Shown one piece after another: positions 62,090 to 64,000 of a stretch of DNA of 64,000 bases. The notes below the pieces were generated by a model that had not been told where the DNA came from, did not search any database, and saw only the letters and a program-made list of their open reading frames with translations. Location of the stretch: contig JAHDBA010000012.1 of NCBI GenBank assembly GCA_020630615.1, positions 24,244 to 88,243 on the forward strand, given 5' to 3'. This DNA is from Myxococcota bacterium (GTDB lineage: Bacteria; Myxococcota; UBA727; JAHDBA01). Numbering within the stretch: position 1 is the stretch's first letter; the number at the start of each line of letters is the position of its first letter. The translations under genes were made by a program, and so were the position numbers.

Positions 62090-62113
62090 AAAAAACCGGG
62101 CACCAACGCCCGG
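62090..62113 (-). terminator. Rho-independent terminator (minus strand)
   Basis: On minus, stem CCGGGC / GCCCGG with a six-base loop ends in six T. It serves the small gene at 62177-62404; the plus-strand hemD lacks a T run here. Confidence 0.85.
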
Positions 62114-62176
62114 CACGATCAAGGGCGAAGCCCTAAAATCAAATCCTAAAAAGAGATTGAACCTTCAACGCAGTCT

Positions 62177-62404
62177 CTACACGCTTGGTGTAGAACCGGT
62201 GGCCACTGTCGCAGCGCTCTCTTCGCGCTCTGTGAACACATCGTTGGGTGAAGGAAATTTTTGAATATCTGTACGTGCAAGACGCCAAGCTTGCTGTACG
62301 ATCCATGACAGGCTTCGATCCTGACGGTTGGCTTCATTTTTAATTTCGTTCAACATTTCTTCTGGGAAGTAAAGTGACTGTTTTCTTTTATCTGCTTGTC
62401 CCAT
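62177..62404 (-). CDS. Small ribbon-helix-helix-type protein
   Basis: 75 residues from the ATG at 62404, with AAGGGGG upstream (the frame is open to 62437). KRKQSLYFPEEMLNEIKNE and RSLSWIVQQAWRLAR form a beta strand plus two helices as in ribbon-helix-helix DNA-binding proteins. It matches, as far as I recall, the small TIGR04563-type family of myxobacteria and relatives. Probably a DNA-binding regulator; the target is unknown. The tail is polar. Confidence 0.8.
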   Translation of the reverse strand: MGQADKRKQSLYFPEEMLNEIKNEANRQDRSLSWIVQQAWRLARTDIQKFPSPNDVFTEREESAATVATGSTPSV

Positions 62405-62591
62405 AGGGCCCCCTTGTTCATGACACCAACCCCACACTAAGACAAAGTCGGAAAGCGGGTCAAAGGTAAGTGGGTGTAATTCGAAATTTTGACGGTCGCA
62501 AGGCTGCAGCCCACAAAATTGAAAGCGCGAAGCAATGTCATTGTTCGATGGCTTGCAGAGACGGGTTCTACCTGAGGTTTGTGAAAGGATT

Positions 62592-63302
62592 TTATAGAAA
62601 ATATCGCGCGATTAATCCGTATGCAGCATTTTCAACTTTGAGCTGGCGATACCCGAGGGGGAGCATCTGAAAGTTCTTGGATGCAAAAAGATGTACTTCC
62701 TTCGATGTCCAACCACGCTCCGGGCCAATGAGTAGCGTTCGAAGTTGCGCGCTGGCAGGATCCTTTAAAGGAGCTTTTGGGGTTCCTGCTTCACCTACAT
62801 AGGTGTCGGTATTCGCTGGAAGCTTCATCAAGAAGCCACTTTCTTGGTGCAATGTGACTTGAGGAAGACACGTATCGCGAGCTTGTTCGAGCCCGAGGAT
62901 CAGCGCATTCAAAATCTTGTCCTCTTTGATCGTCGGGCTGCTCCAATAGGTCTTCTCAGAAAGCGCACTCTGAAAAAAGGTGATTTGAGTGACACCCATT
63001 GCACATAGATTTTGTAAAACACGCCCGATGACCGTCGGTCGTGGTATCGCGAGCGCTACGTGCAGGGGGACTTTCTTCGGTGCGAGTGTCACAAGCTTTT
63101 CAAGTCGAAGCGTCAAAGACCTATCGCCCAGGGCTTCAATTTGTGCGCGCCCGATGTTTCCATTCAGGCGTCCAACATTGAGCCAGTCTTTAGCGCTTGC
63201 TCGAAGAATATCGCGAACATGTTTAATGACCCTTTCTCGGCGAACAATAAGCGTTCGAGGCCCAATCAATTCGTCACATTCTTGAAGTATAATTAGATTC
63301 AA
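62592..63302 (-). CDS. rsmE: 16S rRNA (uracil1498-N3)-methyltransferase
   Basis: 236 residues, SPOUT fold. The C-terminal knot region has LLIGPERGWTSKEV, LPLGYRQLKVENAAYGLI, where most RsmE have GPEGG and LG-RILRAETA, so the SAM-binding loop is altered but recognisable. The middle VTQITFFQSALSEKTYW is also RsmE-like. The TTG at 63302 overlaps the stop of the glpD gene (TTGA), indicating coupling. Confidence 0.85.
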   Translation of the reverse strand: MNLIILQECDELIGPRTLIVRRERVIKHVRDILRASAKDWLNVGRLNGNIGRAQIEALGDRSLTLRLEKLVTLAPKKVPLHVALAIPRPTVIGRVLQNLCAMGVTQITFFQSALSEKTYWSSPTIKEDKILNALILGLEQARDTCLPQVTLHQESGFLMKLPANTDTYVGEAGTPKAPLKDPASAQLRTLLIGPERGWTSKEVHLFASKNFQMLPLGYRQLKVENAAYGLIARYFL

Positions 63303-64000
63303 GCTTGGACTCGCTCGACGTGTTTGTCCTTTTGAGAAGGCACTTGACTTTGAACGTGCTGTGTTTTTGAGAAGTACTCCTGAATCTTTTCTTCAGCGCA
63401 TTCACCAAAAAGTATTTCAGCAGCTTCACGTAAGCCGACTGCGCTTTTTAAAGTCTCTTCCCGAAGAATGAGCTCAAGCTCTGATCGTCGACGTAGGAAA
63501 TCACTGAGGCGTACAATCATTTCTGAACGCGCTGCGTGGTGTAACTCTGCCCGCAGATAATCCGTTCCGGGGATGAGAACTTCTCCCATTGCGGGGTTGC
63601 AGCGAATCTCCTCGAGGATTCCAAACGCACCGATGTTGTAACGGCGCCACAGGCGTGTAGAGAAAGGCTCTTTCGATTCAGGGGCCAGGCGTTCGTAGAG
63701 ACCCATCATCTTCGCCTGTCGAAAGAAGCGCCTACGAACATGAGGGCCTGGCTCGCCATACCAAGCGACTGAACCTTTGCGGAGTTTGAGGCCCCACTCC
63801 TGTTTTGCAAGAGATTGAATCTCTTCACCAATATTAATACAGTCGGTGAGTTTCCCTCCATAGATTGAGCATGCGTTTGGGTGCTTCACAGTCACATGTT
63901 TACGCGACAGTTGAAACCATTCCTGGTCTTGAGAGTCATCGTCTTGCCGAGGCAGAACCAAGGGGCGAACGCCGCAGCGTTCAGAAATGATATCCTCACG
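63299..64000 (-). CDS. glpD: FAD-dependent glycerol-3-phosphate dehydrogenase, C-terminal part (partial)
   Basis: The reading frame is open to the window edge, so only about 233 C-terminal residues are present. Entering from the right edge it reads ERCGVRPLV, a GlpD/GlpO hallmark, then KHVTVKHPNACSIYGGKLTD with the YGGKLT segment, and the C-terminal helical domain with YLRAELHHAARSEMIVRLSDFLRRR. Oxidises glycerol 3-phosphate at the membrane, passing electrons to quinone. The FAD-binding N-terminal half lies outside. Stop overlaps the rsmE start. Confidence 0.88.
   Translation of the reverse strand, partial: REDIISERCGVRPLVLPRQDDDSQDQEWFQLSRKHVTVKHPNACSIYGGKLTDCINIGEEIQSLAKQEWGLKLRKGSVAWYGEPGPHVRRRFFRQAKMMGLYERLAPESKEPFSTRLWRRYNIGAFGILEEIRCNPAMGEVLIPGTDYLRAELHHAARSEMIVRLSDFLRRRSELELILREETLKSAVGLREAAEILFGECAEEKIQEYFSKTQHVQSQVPSQKDKHVERVQA

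Overview
The window looks like a chromosomal segment of a Gram-negative bacterium from the former Deltaproteobacteria (Myxococcota or Bradymonadota relatives), with about 50% G+C by eye. The reasons are two proteins ending in the AgmX/PglI-type TonB-like domain, a gliding-type (Glt/Agl-like) envelope locus with one TolQ-like and two TolR-like subunits, a small ribbon-helix-helix protein of a type I associate with this group, and a C5 haem pathway (hemA, hemC, hemD). Taxonomy is inferred from gene content only. Almost all of the window is coding. I saw no tRNA, rRNA, insertion sequence, prophage or CRISPR array.

Layout. 1-3.5 kb (minus): split transketolase (second subunit cut by the window edge), a crotonase-family enzyme, and TcdA. 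3.5-5.7 kb: a short region with an unexplained rho-independent terminator, then three tandem paralogous two-helix membrane proteins of unknown function. 5.8-10.9 kb: prfB, a PilZ protein, truA, a GYF-TM-TonB protein like AgmX/GltJ, and a YciO-like protein. 11-18.1 kb: a TPR protein, an ATP:ADP-antiporter-type membrane protein with a long helical-repeat tail followed by a separate degenerate cyclic-nucleotide-binding-like gene, a LysM protein and a large alpha-solenoid protein. 18.3-23.1 kb: an unknown gene coupled to mlaF and mlaD (no mlaE permease nearby), then an OmpA-family porin-like protein with thrombospondin type 3 repeats.

23.2-29.5 kb: metH and uvrC (minus, nearly touching) and divergent recR. 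29.7-42.3 kb: a nine-gene plus-strand locus of envelope proteins. It holds a secreted coiled-coil protein, two large periplasmic TPR proteins, a TPR lipoprotein with an acidic repeat tail, a tiny secreted protein, ExbB/TolQ, two ExbD/TolR proteins and a degenerate FHA-TM-TonB protein. It resembles the core of the Myxococcus Agl-Glt (gliding) and Nfs (spore coat) trans-envelope machines. One TolR-like subunit has Asn where the proton-carrying Asp is expected. 42.3-45.7 kb: glutathione synthesis (gshB minus, gshA plus) around a CysZ/EI24-like membrane protein.

45.8-58 kb: a putative DNA-binding protein, rplS, rnhB, yraN-like, rsmI, a RodZ-type HTH protein, a small unknown gene, an RluA-family pseudouridine synthase, adenosine deaminase, a patatin phospholipase, ilvE, a Fic-fold protein lacking the catalytic histidine, a membrane-anchored TPR protein, and thioredoxin. 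58-62.1 kb: a tightly overlapping haem operon (ccsA/hemX-like, hemA, hemC, hemD). 62.1-64 kb (minus): a ribbon-helix-helix protein, rsmE, and the C-terminal part of a GlpD-type glycerol-3-phosphate dehydrogenase running off the right edge.

The best candidates for poorly described biology are the Glt-like locus with its unusual TolR subunit, the tandem membrane-protein triplet, the Fic-fold protein with a remodelled active site, and the permease-less Mla operon with its unknown first gene.
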